NCBI GenBank assembly: GCA_015232935.1
Contig: JADFYT010000149.1
Span: 1 to 6,185 of the forward strand
Direction: 5' to 3'
Length of the DNA: 6,185 nucleotides
DNA from: Desulfamplus sp.
GTDB taxonomy: Bacteria > Desulfobacterota > Desulfobacteria > Desulfobacterales > Desulfobacteraceae
How positions within the stretch are numbered: position 1 is the first letter of the stretch; each line of letters begins with the position of its first letter. The notes below the pieces were generated by a model. The model was not told where the DNA came from. It saw nothing but the letters and a program-made list of their open reading frames with translations, and did not search any database. Position numbers and translations under genes: made by a program. Below, piece by piece: positions 5,935-6,185 of the stretch.

Positions 5935-6185
5935 CTATTGCGATACATTAACACGCATGGCATTTCCTACCAATGCATCCCTGTTAACCAGATAGGCATA
6001 ATAAAGCAAAACCTCACCGTCATAAGTGATTGGCAACTCAAATCCATCCACTCTCCTTTCCAGTATCAGTGTATTGAACGAAAGAAGTTCTCAGCCATCG
6101 TAATTGATAAATTATATTCTTCAATTAAAGAGTTTCGATTAGCTTTTACGGACTCTTTACAGTGTTTTGTGATTTTAGGGATAAC
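5935..6185 (-). pseudogene. Broken minus-strand coding region, unidentified, running off the window
   Basis: Two minus-strand frames look coding and overlap by 25 nt. The upstream one is open at the window edge (6185) and stops at a TGA at 6066-6068; it has 39 codons including SLIEEYNLSITMAENFF. The downstream one lies between a TGA at 6091-6093 and a TAG at 5935-5937. It has 51 codons, including LERRVDGFELPITYDGEVLL and VNRDALVGNAMRVNVSQ, and about 37% of its codons begin with G, a coding-like value. Before 6090 that frame is full of stops. The two frames differ by one base, so a single deletion in the overlap would explain an interrupted gene whose start lies beyond the window. Alternatively a short ORF could start at GTG 6049-6051, though AAGGAG sits too close to it. 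The family is not recognised. It converges on selO with 24 nt between stops and no visible terminator. Confidence 0.4.

Noticed and set aside
5970..6047. Minus-strand 27-codon frame starting at the ATG at 6045-6047 with a well-spaced AAGGAG.
   Set aside because: The peptide looks unlike a conserved protein and lies in the alternative frame to the coding-like sequence; the Shine-Dalgarno match is probably fortuitous.
5911..6185. Plus-strand frame that stays open for 91 codons after the selO TGA, in the same frame as selO, suggesting UGA read-through or a selenocysteine extension.
   Set aside because: SelO already ends in its canonical SCSS, only about 16% of the downstream codons start with G, there is no Met codon and no SECIS-like hairpin just after the TGA, and the frame is the exact codon-phase complement of the coding-like minus-strand frame.

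Overview
The window looks like chromosomal, largely housekeeping DNA from an anaerobic bacterium of the Desulfobacterota (former Deltaproteobacteria, Desulfobacterales-like), at moderate GC (low to mid 40s per cent by eye). This placement is inference. It rests on the flavour of the proteins: an Lgt with a Cys-rich GCFFAGCCYG active-site segment, a HolA with a long internal insertion, and a pyruvate kinase of the NTAH type. No ribosomal RNA or other decisive marker is present.

Layout. Positions 1-3523 hold three tightly packed plus-strand genes: the 3' part of lgt (lipoprotein diacylglyceryl transferase, cut by the left edge), holA (DNA polymerase III delta subunit) 6 nt downstream, and pyk (pyruvate kinase) 25 nt further on. 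They are probably co-transcribed, although their roles (envelope lipoprotein maturation, clamp loading, glycolysis) are unrelated. Positions 3524-3702 are non-coding and carry a perfect 10-bp inverted repeat, a G8 tract and short TCATGGAA repeats. A small unrecognised gene of about 91 codons lies on the minus strand (3703-3978), convergent with pyk. A short divergent intergenic region separates it from selO (4186-5910), which encodes a complete protein adenylyltransferase of the SelO/YdiU family with all key catalytic residues. After selO, the last 275 nt show coding-like sequence on the minus strand that is broken between two frames; it is most likely the end of a decayed or frameshifted gene.

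The genes do not form an obvious dedicated system. The most notable shared property is that HolA, Pyk and SelO each carry an extra low-complexity Lys/Gly/Ser/Asp-rich hydrophilic segment. I see no mobile element, CRISPR array, tRNA or rRNA, and no convincing undescribed system. The best candidates for follow-up are the unknown small protein, the broken minus-strand reading frame at the right edge, and the insertions.
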